From the NCBI GenBank assembly GCA_964383715.1, contig CAYLHU010000001.1, positions 1-64,000 on the forward strand: a stretch of DNA of 64,000 bases, given 5' to 3'. The position numbers and the translations under genes are program-made. Positions 40,815-49,825 of the stretch are shown here, one piece after another. Under the pieces are notes generated by a model that was not told the DNA's origin, made no database searches, and saw only the letters and a program-made list of their open reading frames with translations. Position 1 is the first letter of the stretch; every line of letters starts with the position of its first letter. Source of the stretch: CAYLHU01 sp964383715. GTDB taxonomy: Bacteria > Patescibacteriota > Minisyncoccia > Minisyncoccales > CG1-02-41-26.

Positions 40815-41864
40815 TTATACGACTTCCGGTTTTTCTATTTGTAACGGCTCAATTTTCTTTTCACCGTTAGTTATTTTGACTACATCTTTATCAATTTTTC
40901 CCAGCTCTCTATAAGCAATATTATAGCCGTTGCAAGTGGTTGTCAAATGACCACCGAGTTTTTTCATATATTCATCAAATCCCGCCAGATGACGGCCCAA
41001 CCTTTCTACCCCCTCGCGAATTTTAACGGCTGAATCTTCTATTTGGAACGCCCTCAATCCCTGTAAAATGGTTTGGAGATAAGCGTAAAAGGTATTGGGA
41101 GAAACTATATGAACATGTTTATTTTTCGTGGCATACTCAATCAAGTCACGGGTGTTGGATTTAATGGCTCCAATGTTATTGACCAATAAATCATAATAAA
41201 TAGCTTCGGCAGGAATAAACATAAGAGCGAAGTCCAAAGTATTTTCTTGGGGTTTGATGTATTTTGCTGTTTCGTCTATTCTATTTTTTAAGTCCTGCTT
41301 AAATGATTTTTCTAAACCTTCTCGTCTAACAGGGTCTTTTTCTTTAATAATTCTGTTGTAGTTTTCCAGAGAAAACTTGGAATCAATGGGAATAATTTTA
41401 TCTTTAATGAAAATTACAGCGTCCACTATTTCTCCATCACTAAACTTGTATTGTAATTGATATTGGCTTGGGCTAAAAACATTCTTTAATAATTCTTCAA
41501 GATAATACTCTCCCAAGATGCCTCTCTGTTTCGGATTTTTCAAAATGTTCTCTAATGACTGGAGTTGTTCGGCAAACCCCATTACTTGTTTATTGGTATT
41601 ATCAAGTTCAGTGAGCCGACTGGTAACATCTTGGACAATTTTGCTACTTTCTTTCAGTTGTCCTTCTAAGGACTCCATATTTTTTTCTCGGCTTTCTTTT
41701 ATTTCATCACGAATTTCTTTTAGGTCTTGTTTAATCAGTCCAAAAGCCGAGTCCTTCTCTCCCCCTCTTAATTTTTGGGACTCTTTTTTAATATAAACAA
41801 TGGAAAATACAATTGCCACCAAAACAATCAAAAAAATAATTAAAATAAAAGTAAAATCTGACAT
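40815..41864 (-). CDS. rmuC: DNA recombination protein RmuC
   Basis: A protein of 349 residues with an N-terminal membrane anchor (residues 4-25), a long coiled coil (about 30-110), and the RmuC nuclease-like domain. Conserved parts are GILGEYYLEELLKNVFSPSQ, DAVIFIKDKIIPIDSKFSLE, and FIPAEAIYYDLL, with VSPNTFYAYLQTILQGLRA further on. The Asp and Asp-x-Lys positions of a PD-(D/E)XK core can be seen. RmuC limits DNA inversions and rearrangements. That may matter in a genome so rich in inverted repeats, though the connection is only inference. Confidence 0.93.
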   Translation of the reverse strand: MSDFTFILIIFLIVLVAIVFSIVYIKKESQKLRGGEKDSAFGLIKQDLKEIRDEIKESREKNMESLEGQLKESSKIVQDVTSRLTELDNTNKQVMGFAEQLQSLENILKNPKQRGILGEYYLEELLKNVFSPSQYQLQYKFSDGEIVDAVIFIKDKIIPIDSKFSLENYNRIIKEKDPVRREGLEKSFKQDLKNRIDETAKYIKPQENTLDFALMFIPAEAIYYDLLVNNIGAIKSNTRDLIEYATKNKHVHIVSPNTFYAYLQTILQGLRAFQIEDSAVKIREGVERLGRHLAGFDEYMKKLGGHLTTTCNGYNIAYRELGKIDKDVVKITNGEKKIEPLQIEKPEVV

Positions 41865-42333
41865 AAGTGAAGATTCATCTCTATAAACTTTAATTATTTT
41901 AGCACCCTAAAATAAAAAAAGCAATGAATTGAAAACAAATCTATAAACGAGACCCGGACTTGTTGGTAGATTTGGTCCGTTGACATCTGATGTCAACAGA
42001 CACAAATCTATCAATAAGTTCTATCAATAAGTTCTATTAATAAATTCCATTAATAGACTGGGGCTCGTTGACAAACTTTGCTTATAAACGACCCACGATC
42101 GTGGGTCGTTTATAAGTAAAATTGAAAGGTTTAATAATAGTAATATCATGATAATGGTCGGAGTACTGATTATCTTAAAATAATGAGAAACGAAAGGGGC
42201 TACAAAATAAATTGTGGCCCCTACATAAATGATTAAAATATTCCTCCCATTTTCTTAATAGCCAAATTTCCAAGAGAGCTGTGGTCGGGAGTTCTTTGTC
42301 AGACCTCTAACCATTTTATTTTGTAAATTTTTA
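41865..42333. repeat. Palindrome-rich spacer between rmuC and the exchanger gene
   Basis: This 470-bp non-coding stretch holds an imperfect palindrome around GTTGACATC-T-GATGTCAAC (41966-42011), short repeats of TCTATCAATAAGT (about 42006-42060), and a perfect 36-bp palindrome centred on CGATCG (42081-42116). A GGGGCTACAA/TTGTGGCCCC hairpin lies at 42196-42221. A sequence at 41940-41968 (GAGACCCGGACTTGTT) also has a relative at 55460. No gene is seen. Confidence 0.8.
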
Positions 42334-43287
42334 TTATATCAATATCTGGATAAGAGCAAAAATAAAATAAATAGATATTAGAATATAGGCCTCTCTTTTG
42401 TTTATCTCATTGTGAGTTCGGGCAAAAAAGGAGAAAGCTACAGCTACTATGAAAGTAAACAAAATCCCAACAATATAAGGAGAAAAATTGATTATTTTCA
42501 AAGGGGAAATTAGAGCGACTATACCCAATATCAAAGTTGAGTTAATAATTATTGTCCCAATAAAGTTTCCTAAAACCATTTCTTTATGTTTCATTTTTGC
42601 CGCTCTTATGCCAAAGGTAAGCTCCGGGAGGGTGGTTCCGATAGCGAGGAAGAAGATGCCGGCTGTCACTAAAGGCAAGTTGATTTTTACGGCCAAAAAA
42701 TTAATTGTTCTTACCACGGTTTCGGCTGAAAGTAGAAGAAGAGCCAAAGAAGCAAAAAAAGTTCCTAAATCCTTTAATAAAAATTTAAGCTCCCCTACTC
42801 TTTCAGGCGAATTTTTAAGGAAAGTTTTACTGAATCTCTCTTTTTTTGAAATAATTTGACGGAAATAAAACCCCAAAGCTAAAAGAAGAACTATCCCGTC
42901 AAAGCGGGATAGGGTTCCGTCCAATATTAAAAGTAGGGGCAAAGAGACAAAGAAAGTAGCATAGAATAAACTTGATTTAGCCGCTTTGCTTTCTATTTTT
43001 AATCCCTTTAACAAAAGAGCCGCTATGCCTATCCCCAATGTGAGGTTGATGATATTGGCTCCGATAATATTGCCAAAACTTAGTTGGGGCAATTTATGGA
43101 AAGCCGAACTTAGTCCGATAAACAATTCCGGCAAAGAAGATGTTATGGCTAATAAGCAAAAAGAGACCAAAAACTCGCCCCATCTTAATGTTCGGGCTAT
43201 TTTAGTTAAGGATTTTACCAACCATGTCCCTGATTTTATAAGCAGGAAACAGGATAGTATCAAAATTAAAATATAGAACCAGATCAT
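42334..43287 (-). CDS. Calcium/sodium antiporter (CaCA family)
   Basis: An integral membrane protein of 317 residues with ten hydrophobic helices in two inverted halves. The two alpha-repeats are visible: SSLPELFIGLSSAFH with LSFGNIIGANIINLTLGIG, and GTTLPELTFGIRAAK with MVLGNFIGTIIINSTLILGI. These contain the acidic and polar residues that bind the ions. The protein is of the YrbG type. A charged cytoplasmic loop lies in the middle. It is followed 84 bp away by a P-type ATPase gene on the same strand, so the two may serve ion homeostasis together. Confidence 0.92.
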   Translation of the reverse strand: MIWFYILILILSCFLLIKSGTWLVKSLTKIARTLRWGEFLVSFCLLAITSSLPELFIGLSSAFHKLPQLSFGNIIGANIINLTLGIGIAALLLKGLKIESKAAKSSLFYATFFVSLPLLLILDGTLSRFDGIVLLLALGFYFRQIISKKERFSKTFLKNSPERVGELKFLLKDLGTFFASLALLLLSAETVVRTINFLAVKINLPLVTAGIFFLAIGTTLPELTFGIRAAKMKHKEMVLGNFIGTIIINSTLILGIVALISPLKIINFSPYIVGILFTFIVAVAFSFFARTHNEINKREAYILISIYFIFALIQILI

Positions 43288-43371
43288 ATAAATTTTTAAT
43301 TATTCTAATTGCCCTAATTATTCACCGAGTTTCCACTATGTGAAAACTTGGTGGATAATTAGGTTAATTTT

Positions 43372-45984
43372 CTATATTTCTGTTTGGTGTCTGACAATAA
43401 AATAATATTTAACGGCCTCAATTAAAACTATATTAACTAAACCAAGCCCTAAAAGCAATTGCCAGTCAAAAAGATTCAAGGGAACGGTTCTTAAAAGCAC
43501 TTGGAAAGGAGGCAGATAAAGAGCTCCCAAAAGCATTGCTATGCCAAAAATCCAAGCAGCAATTAAAAACCTATTGGAAAAAAGATTTATATTCCAAAGA
43601 TTTCTTCGCAAGCTCTTGCAAGAGAAAATATAAAAAAATGAACCAATAGTTAACCCTGCAAAGATTATTGATTGAATGTGAGGTATTGTGTAATCAGAAT
43701 ATTTTAAAAGCCAGAAAAATAAACTCAAAAGTAAAATGTCAGTTATTATCCCGATAATAAAAATCAATGTTTTCATTTGTTTGGTTAATAAGGGAATATT
43801 ATGATTCTGGGGTTTTTGGCTCATTAAATCTTTTTCTTTTGGCTCAAAAGCCAAACAAAGCCCAAGTGGGCCATCTTCAATGAGATTGACCCATAAAATT
43901 TGAACAGCTACAATTGGCAAGGGCAAACCAAAAACAAGGCTCACTCCAATTAAAATTACTTCGGTGAAACTATCAGAAAGTAAATAAGTGATGACCTTTC
44001 TGATATTATCAAGGATTGCCCGGCCTTCCTCAATCGCCGCCACAATAATTGAAAAATCGTCATTAAGTAAAATAAGGTCAGAAACTTCTTTGGCAACATC
44101 TGTACCTGAACCCAGAGCCACTCCGACATCCGCTTTTTTGAGGGCTGGAGCATCGTTGATGCCGTCCCCTGTCATAGCCACGACTTCTTTTCTATCCTGC
44201 CATGCCTGAATGATTCGTAATTTATGACGAGGTTCAACTCGAGCGAAAATATTAATTTTATTTAATTTTTTTTGAAGTTCAGTATCTGATAACGTATCTA
44301 AATCTTTTCCCTCTATAACATTTTCTTTTTTCACGACTAAATCTAATTCTTTAGCTATTGACTGGGCAGTAAGCAAATGGTCCCCGGTAACAATAATCGG
44401 CCGCATTCCTGCTTTTTTACAAATTTTAATTGCTTCTTTCACGCCCTCTCTTAAAGGGTCTTTTAATCCAATAAACCCGACAAAAGTTAAATCGTTTATT
44501 TTATCTTTCAAAATTTCTGTTTCTTTTGTTTCTTTATAGGCCACGGCAATAACCCTTAATCCTTTTTTAGTCAGATTTTCTAATCCCTGGTTTAATTCTA
44601 AAAGAGTTTTTTTGGTAATTATGTTTCTGCCTTCTTTGTTCTTGATTTTAGAACTTAAACTAATAATTTTCTCCGGAGCTCCAGAGAGAAATAAAATATT
44701 CCCCTGTCCCCTCTGATGCAGTGTAGCAATGAACTTGTTTTGAGAATTAAAAGGGATTTCATCAATTTTTGGTAATTCCTTTTCCAGTTCTTGTTTTTTT
44801 AACCCTGCTTTTACCGCTGCTAAAATTAAGGCCTTATCTGTGGGTCTTCCTCGAATTCGCCAAAAGGGCTCTAAGTCCTGGGGATTTTCTATAAACGCTT
44901 CATTGCAGAGAGCGGCAATTTTAAGACAAAAAACTTCAGCCTCGCTTTTAATTTCACTCACAGTCATTTTTCCTTGGGTTAAAGTTAAAGTTTTATCAGT
45001 ACAGATTATTGAAGTACTTCCCAGGGTTTCAGCTGAAGCTAATTTCCTGACAAGACCCTTCTTTTTTAAAATTCTTTGCATGCCCAGAGCTAAAATGACG
45101 GTCATTGCTACTGGCAAGCTCTCGGGCACAGCAGCCACTGCTACTGCTACGGAGATAGTAAACATTTCTACAAACTCGCCTTTGGTTGCCATCCCCTCAG
45201 CGAATATAAAGAAACAAACAAGGGCAATAATCCCTCCAACAATTTTTGAAAAACGAGCTAATTTTCTTTGATAAGGAGTTTTTTTCTCTTTGGTCTCTCG
45301 GATCATAGCAGCTACTTTTCCAATTTCAGTTGAGAGACCTGTCCCAGTAACCAAAATTCTGCCTTCTCCATCCCCAACAATTGTCGCCATATAAACCATA
45401 TTATCCCTGTCAGCCATCGGGGTATCTTCGGTTAAAATATTTGAGTGTTTTTCAGCTAATAACCATTCTCCTGTTAAAGACGCCTCGTTTATTTTTAAAT
45501 TTGAACTTTTAATAATTCTTCCGTCAGCAGGCACTTTATCTCCGGCCTTAAGTATTATAATGTCCCCGGGAACCAAATCTTTTTGGAAAATTTCCTTTTC
45601 CTTTCCATCTCTGAAGCATATGGACTTAACTTTTAAAATCTTTTTTAATTCTCTTAAAGCGTTTGATACTTTGTTTTCTTGGATATAACCAACAACAGTA
45701 TTTAAAAAAACAGCAGCGAAAATCACTACTGAGTCGGTCCATTCTTTCAAAACTAAAGTTATAATCCCGGCGATTATCAAAATATAAATCAGAGGACTTT
45801 TAAGTTGCTCCAAAAATATTTTTAATTTGGATAAAGGTTTTTTCTTGGGAAGTTCATTTGGGCCGAAATCTCTTTGCCGTTTTATTATTTCATTCTCCGA
45901 AAGTCCCTCTTTCAAGTTGGTTCTAAGAATCAGGGACACTTTTTCGGGAGTCAAATTATGCCAATGATGTTTGATTTTTTCCAT
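43372..45984 (-). CDS. P-type cation-transporting ATPase with unusual DKTLTLT motif
   Basis: A P2-type (SERCA/PMR1-like) ATPase of 870 residues. An N-terminal cation-ATPase domain (HHWHNLTPEKVSLILRTN) is followed by an actuator domain with LTGEW and the membrane motif AVPESLPVAM. Other parts are the phosphorylation site CTDKTLTLTQGKM (Asp330), the nucleotide domain, the hinge MTGDGINDAPALKKADVGVA and six C-terminal helices with VNLIEDGPLGLCLAFEP. In nearly all P-type ATPases the site reads DKTGTLT; here the Gly is Leu. The rest looks intact, so it is probably active. Calcium is the likeliest ion, given the neighbouring exchanger. Confidence 0.92.
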   Translation of the reverse strand: MEKIKHHWHNLTPEKVSLILRTNLKEGLSENEIIKRQRDFGPNELPKKKPLSKLKIFLEQLKSPLIYILIIAGIITLVLKEWTDSVVIFAAVFLNTVVGYIQENKVSNALRELKKILKVKSICFRDGKEKEIFQKDLVPGDIIILKAGDKVPADGRIIKSSNLKINEASLTGEWLLAEKHSNILTEDTPMADRDNMVYMATIVGDGEGRILVTGTGLSTEIGKVAAMIRETKEKKTPYQRKLARFSKIVGGIIALVCFFIFAEGMATKGEFVEMFTISVAVAVAAVPESLPVAMTVILALGMQRILKKKGLVRKLASAETLGSTSIICTDKTLTLTQGKMTVSEIKSEAEVFCLKIAALCNEAFIENPQDLEPFWRIRGRPTDKALILAAVKAGLKKQELEKELPKIDEIPFNSQNKFIATLHQRGQGNILFLSGAPEKIISLSSKIKNKEGRNIITKKTLLELNQGLENLTKKGLRVIAVAYKETKETEILKDKINDLTFVGFIGLKDPLREGVKEAIKICKKAGMRPIIVTGDHLLTAQSIAKELDLVVKKENVIEGKDLDTLSDTELQKKLNKINIFARVEPRHKLRIIQAWQDRKEVVAMTGDGINDAPALKKADVGVALGSGTDVAKEVSDLILLNDDFSIIVAAIEEGRAILDNIRKVITYLLSDSFTEVILIGVSLVFGLPLPIVAVQILWVNLIEDGPLGLCLAFEPKEKDLMSQKPQNHNIPLLTKQMKTLIFIIGIITDILLLSLFFWLLKYSDYTIPHIQSIIFAGLTIGSFFYIFSCKSLRRNLWNINLFSNRFLIAAWIFGIAMLLGALYLPPFQVLLRTVPLNLFDWQLLLGLGLVNIVLIEAVKYYFIVRHQTEI

Positions 45985-46026
45985 ATTATTCTTTCATTCT
46001 AACAAAAAAAACCTTTTTTGGAAACA

Positions 46027-46056
46027 AAAAAATGACGGGGTTAAACCTCGTCATAT
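46027..46056 (-). terminator. Hairpin with GGGTTAAACC apex after or before the ATPase gene
   Basis: AATGACG-GGGTTAAACC-TCGTCAT, a member of the conserved-apex family, 43 bp upstream of the ATPase start. It probably ends a transcript from the tRNA-Glu side. Confidence 0.6.
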
Positions 46057-46071
46057 TCTCGCCAGATTTTT

Positions 46072-46105
46072 GTTACACTTTAGGACGATCGTTCTAAAGT
46101 GTAAC
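46072..46105. repeat. 34-bp palindrome centred on CGATCG
   Basis: GTTACACTTTAG and CTAAAGTGTAAC flank GACGATCGTT. It is nearly perfect (one mismatch pair) and shares its centre with the elements at 31583, 42081 and 55503. Confidence 0.85.
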
Positions 46106-46137
46106 AACTCTTTTTATGCTCGAATAAAAAGAGTTTA

Positions 46138-46184
46138 AAAAAAATGACGGGGTTAAACCCAGTCATTCTCCGTCATTTTTTTTC
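46138..46184 (-). terminator. Terminator beside tRNA-Glu with duplicated 3' arm
   Basis: AAAATGACG-GGGTTAAACCC-AGTCATT is followed by a second arm CCGTCATTTTTTTT. On the minus strand this lies directly after tRNA-Glu. Confidence 0.65.
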
Positions 46185-46188
46185 AAAG

Positions 46189-46260
46189 TAGCCCCATCGG
46201 GAATCGAACCCGGATTTCCACTGTGAGAGAGTGGTGTCCTAACCGTTAGACGATGGGGCC
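46189..46260 (-). tRNA. tRNA-Glu (anticodon CTC)
   Basis: Cloverleaf on the minus strand: acceptor GGCCCCA/TGGGGCT (one G-T pair), D arm GTCT...GGAC, anticodon stem CCACT/AGTGG with loop CTCTCAC (anticodon CTC), T arm with TTCGATT, discriminator A. CCA is not encoded. Confidence 0.95.
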
Positions 46261-46338
46261 TAAGCCAAACTAAACGACGACGACTTAAATGAAGTTTCTA
46301 ATAGATAATTTAACACAAAAACAAAAGAAATGTAATAG

Positions 46339-48018
46339 TTAATAACTTGGAGGGATTTGCCAACTATCAATAATATATTTGGCTAATTCTCCGAATAAAG
46401 GAACAACGCTGTGCCCTGACATCGTTGAGTTCTTGGGATTGTCTAATTTAATCAAAATAATGATTTCAGGGTCTAAAGCGGGGAAAAAACCAATAAAGCT
46501 TTGGATAGTTTCATCTTGGGAATATCCTTTGCCGTTTACCAAGGGGACTTGGGCTGTTCCGGTTTTCCCAGCGATAAAATATCCGTCAATCTTTGTCCTT
46601 CTCCCCGAACCATTTTCAATAACACTTATTAGCATTGAAGTTAATTTGGCACAAGTGTCTGCCGAAAGAACTTTCTTTTTAATTTCCGGTTTGATTTCAA
46701 CGACTTCACCACTCGGATACACTATGCTGTCCACTAAAAGGGGCTTTGTTATATACCCTCCATTAGCTATGGAACTGAAGGCCTGAACCAACTGAATAGG
46801 CGTTACCTCAATTCCTTGGCCGAAACTGGCTGTAGCAAAATCACGAGCATATCCGTTTTTTAGTGTTTCGTTTAGGGAAAACTCTTCTCCTTGCAAATCA
46901 ACCCCTGTTTTTTCAAAAAGATTAAAATCTTTCAAGTATTCCAAAAAAAGATTTTCGCCGATTTTTTGTTCGACAAAAACCGCTCCGGTATTTATCGATT
47001 CTTCCAAAACATCGGTCATTTTTTGTTCGCCCCAGACCCTTTTTTGGAAATTACAAATAGGCGGTCCCCCCAATTCAACACACCCTTTATCTTCATAAGT
47101 CGTATTTGGTTCTATCAAGTTTTCCTCTATAGCGGCGGCAAAAGTTAAGGGTTTAAAAACCGAACCGGGCTCAAAAAGTTTTTGAGTAAGAGGATTGATA
47201 AAAGTGCCTAAATCCTTCTCTTGCCCGTATTTATTCGGGTTGAAAGAAGGAAAAACGGCGGCGGCTAAAATTTTACCGGTATTCGGATTGCTCACTAAAA
47301 CCTGTCCTGAATCAATATCCCATACTTCCTTTGCCTCTTTTAACACTTTCTCCGAAAAATATTGAATATTGTAGTCCAATGTTAAAAAAATATCAGCTCC
47401 CTGAAAATCATTTTCTTTTTTTGTCCCAAACAAAGATGTTAAATAACCAAATGGGGATTTTCCTTCCTTTTTGAATCCTTTTACTCCCTTTAGTATCTCG
47501 TCATAATATCCTTCAATCCCATATTGGCCTTCCATTTCTTCGTTCAAAAAGCCGACAATATGGGAAGCTATTTCTTCTTGGGGATATATCCTCCCCCATA
47601 ATTCCTCTGTTTTAATATCCTCTTCCAATCCACTCTCTCTTACTTTTTCCAAATTTTCTTGAGAGACCTCCCTTTTTAGTGTCTTCCCTTTCCCAAGGAG
47701 AGAATAAATTTCTTTTTCTGTTTCCTCTAAAATAGAATCCAAAAAACGAACTTTTTCTTCAGATTCTCCCTTTAATATTTTTTCAGGGTAAATATAAATT
47801 AAATTTCTTTTTTCGGTCTTGGCTAAAGGAGTGCTTTTGTCTCTAAAAAAAATCTCTCCTCTTTTCCCTTCTATTTCTTGAGAAGAAATTTGTTGGCCTA
47901 AAGCCAAGGCCTTGTAATGTTCCCCTTTTTTAATTTGAAGATAATAGAGCCGAAAGATAACTACTGCGGCGAAACAAAATAAGAAAAAAAATATAAATTT
48001 TATTCTCCAGTTTTCCAT
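46339..48018 (-). CDS. ftsI: Class B penicillin-binding protein (FtsI/PBP2-like transpeptidase)
   Basis: A transpeptidase of 559 residues with an N-terminal membrane anchor (residues 8-25). The pedestal domain comes next, then the transpeptidase with complete motifs: SxxK in FEPGSVFKPLTFAAA, SxN in LEESINTGAVFVEQ, and KTG in IAGKTGTAQVPLV. It follows mraZ, rsmH and the FtsL-like gene, the classical dcw order, which supports FtsI. It would cross-link septal peptidoglycan with FtsW (14011). Confidence 0.93.
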   Translation of the reverse strand: MENWRIKFIFFFLFCFAAVVIFRLYYLQIKKGEHYKALALGQQISSQEIEGKRGEIFFRDKSTPLAKTEKRNLIYIYPEKILKGESEEKVRFLDSILEETEKEIYSLLGKGKTLKREVSQENLEKVRESGLEEDIKTEELWGRIYPQEEIASHIVGFLNEEMEGQYGIEGYYDEILKGVKGFKKEGKSPFGYLTSLFGTKKENDFQGADIFLTLDYNIQYFSEKVLKEAKEVWDIDSGQVLVSNPNTGKILAAAVFPSFNPNKYGQEKDLGTFINPLTQKLFEPGSVFKPLTFAAAIEENLIEPNTTYEDKGCVELGGPPICNFQKRVWGEQKMTDVLEESINTGAVFVEQKIGENLFLEYLKDFNLFEKTGVDLQGEEFSLNETLKNGYARDFATASFGQGIEVTPIQLVQAFSSIANGGYITKPLLVDSIVYPSGEVVEIKPEIKKKVLSADTCAKLTSMLISVIENGSGRRTKIDGYFIAGKTGTAQVPLVNGKGYSQDETIQSFIGFFPALDPEIIILIKLDNPKNSTMSGHSVVPLFGELAKYIIDSWQIPPSY

Positions 48019-48063
48019 TTAATCAATGCTAATATACAAATTTAATCGCGTTGTTCGTATCAA

Positions 48064-48360
48064 TTAGCGAATTTCTCCAGCTAAATAGTTGACCGAAATG
48101 GGAATATACTTGATTTTTTCAGTTTCAGTAAAGCCGAGAAATTTTATTTTATTTTCGGTTTTTTCTAAAGAGACCAATTGATAGGACTCTTGACCTAAAG
48201 TTAGGTTTTCTTTTTCTAATTCTTTGATTTGCGATTGATTTTTTTCGATTAAATAACTCTCTTTGGTTAATTTTTCCAACTGAAAAACATAGGAGACCAA
48301 TAAAGTTAAAATCAAAAATCCGTTTAGAATTAATATAAGGTTCGAATATCTTTTTTTCAT
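48064..48360 (-). CDS. ftsL: FtsL-like cell-division membrane protein
   Basis: A bitopic protein of 98 residues: short basic N-terminus, one membrane helix (residues 7-26, LILILNGFLILTLLVSYVF) and a coiled coil (LTKESYLIEKNQSQIKELEK) extending outward. Sequence similarity to FtsL is always weak. The call depends on size, topology and position between rsmH and ftsI. The start overlaps the rsmH stop by 4 bp (ATGA). It would act with FtsB and FtsQ in the divisome. Confidence 0.75.
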   Translation of the reverse strand: MKKRYSNLILILNGFLILTLLVSYVFQLEKLTKESYLIEKNQSQIKELEKENLTLGQESYQLVSLEKTENKIKFLGFTETEKIKYIPISVNYLAGEIR

Positions 48361-49244
48361 ATTTTTTTAGCAACTCTTAATTTTGCCGACCTTGAACGAT
48401 GATTTTCTTTTATTTCTTCAGACGATGGGCCAATTGGTTTTTTTGTTAAAATTTCTAAAAGGCCTTCTCTCTTTTTTTCTTTGAAAAAGTTCTTGATTAG
48501 TCGGTCTTCCAAGGAATGAAAAGAAATAACTGCTATTTTTCCTCCTTTCTCTAAGACATTTAGGGCTTGAGGGAGTGCCTTTTCAATATTATCCAATTCT
48601 TGATTAACGACAATTCTTAACGCCTGAAATGTTTTAGTGGCAAAATGGATTCTTTTTTTGGTATACCAAATCGGCACTGACTTTCTAATAACTTCAACTA
48701 ATTGAAACGTTTCTTCTATTGGCAGTCTTTTTCTTTCTTCAATAATCATCTTACTAATACTCCTAGAAAACCTTTCCTCCCCATATTTTTTTAAGGTTTC
48801 CTCTATTTCTTTGTAAGACCAATTATTAATTATTTTTTCAGCGGTCAAATAGTTTTCTCCTTTTTGGGAATATCTCATATCCAAAGGTTCGTTTTTTTGA
48901 AAACTGAATCCCCTTCCCGATTTTTCCAAATGCCAACTTGACATTCCCAAGTCAAACAAGATTCCATTTATGGGTCCGAAATCATAATTTTCAACAATGT
49001 TTTCTAAATTGACATAAGAGTCATTAACTAAAACCAGCCCGCTCTCGTTTGTTTCTCTGTTTTTTAGTTCTTGATATAAATCCGAGTCTGTTTCAATCCC
49101 TAAAACCTGTCCATCCGGTTCAATCATTTCTAAGATAGACAAGGTATGGCCTGCCCAGCCGATTGTAGCATCAACAAAATTTTCATTTGCTTTTGGGTCA
49201 AGATAATGGAGAATTTCTTTTTGAAGAACAGGAATGTGAATCAT
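48357..49244 (-). CDS. rsmH: 16S rRNA (cytosine-1402-N4)-methyltransferase
   Basis: A SAM-dependent methyltransferase (MraW) of about 295 residues. The start at 49244 gives the family N-terminus MIHIPVLQKEILHYLDPKAN. Motif I is FVDATIGWAGHTLSILE. Other family motifs are GILFDLGMSSWHLEKSGRGF, SFQKNEPLDMRYS and VISFHSLEDRLIKNFFKEK. It is the second gene of the dcw cluster. The region just upstream of the start consists of a palindromic repeat and no clear Shine-Dalgarno sequence is visible, so initiation may be coupled or weak. Confidence 0.95.
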   Translation of the reverse strand: MIHIPVLQKEILHYLDPKANENFVDATIGWAGHTLSILEMIEPDGQVLGIETDSDLYQELKNRETNESGLVLVNDSYVNLENIVENYDFGPINGILFDLGMSSWHLEKSGRGFSFQKNEPLDMRYSQKGENYLTAEKIINNWSYKEIEETLKKYGEERFSRSISKMIIEERKRLPIEETFQLVEVIRKSVPIWYTKKRIHFATKTFQALRIVVNQELDNIEKALPQALNVLEKGGKIAVISFHSLEDRLIKNFFKEKKREGLLEILTKKPIGPSSEEIKENHRSRSAKLRVAKKI

Positions 49245-49245
49245 A

Positions 49246-49325
49246 GACGAAGCCCGAAGGGCTGAGTTAAGATGAATGCGGAGCATTCATCGCCTGCAAA
49301 TGAGCAAAGTGAGCTCGTCGAAAAG
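49246..49325. repeat. Palindromic repeat between mraZ and rsmH
   Basis: GCCCGAAGGGC, then GATGA-ATG-CGGAG-CAT-TCATC (49271-49291) and GAGCAAAGTGAGCTC fill the entire spacer in the middle of the dcw operon. The same hairpin with the same flank occurs at 35072-35092. Confidence 0.8.
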
Positions 49326-49333
49326 AGAAGTGC

Positions 49334-49765
49334 TTAAATGCCTAATTCTTTTAACCTTTCGGCTATATCCCCTACTTCTTTTTCGGTTTTCTCTCTGTAA
49401 GAGTCCCACTTCTTCTCATCCCAAATTTCAATTCGGTTATAAAGTCCGGCTACAATTATTTTTTCTCCCAAAGAAGCGTATTTTTTTAAATAATCAGGGA
49501 TTAGAATTCTTCCTAATTTATCCAAGTTCACCTCCATCGCTCCGGATAGCATAGTTCGGGCAAATCCTCGGGCATCTGATTGAGTGAGGGGAAGTTGGGA
49601 AATCTTCTTAGCTAATTTTTCCCACTCCTTCGAAGAAAGTAAGAAAAGACAGCCATCAAGACCGCGGGTAATGAAGGCCTTTTTTCCTAATAACTGCCTA
49701 AACTTAATAGGAATAGATACTCTTTTTTTGCCGTCTATTTTATATAAGTATTCACCTGAAAACAT
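49334..49765 (-). CDS. mraZ: Transcriptional regulator MraZ
   Basis: A 143-residue AbrB-like double-domain protein. The two halves each carry the DNA-binding hairpin: MFSGEYLYKIDGKKRVSIPI and LSGAMEVNLDKLGRILIPDY. MraZ rings bind direct repeats of a GTGGG-type box upstream of their own operon and regulate cell-division genes. Such boxes can be read in the upstream region (49955-50145). The gene heads mraZ-rsmH-ftsL-ftsI. A hairpin CTCAGCG/CGCTGAG (49775-49807) lies 10 bp upstream of the start. Confidence 0.95.
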   Translation of the reverse strand: MFSGEYLYKIDGKKRVSIPIKFRQLLGKKAFITRGLDGCLFLLSSKEWEKLAKKISQLPLTQSDARGFARTMLSGAMEVNLDKLGRILIPDYLKKYASLGEKIIVAGLYNRIEIWDEKKWDSYREKTEKEVGDIAERLKELGI

Positions 49766-49825
49766 GTCAATTTTCTCAGCGAAGCAAGCCCGAAGGGCAC
49801 CGCTGAGATGTTAGAAAATTGTATA

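Noticed and set aside
44980..45000. Sequencing frameshift as an explanation for DKTLTLT
   Set aside because: The frame is open and conserved on both sides, so a frameshift is excluded; a base-substitution error cannot be fully excluded without reads.
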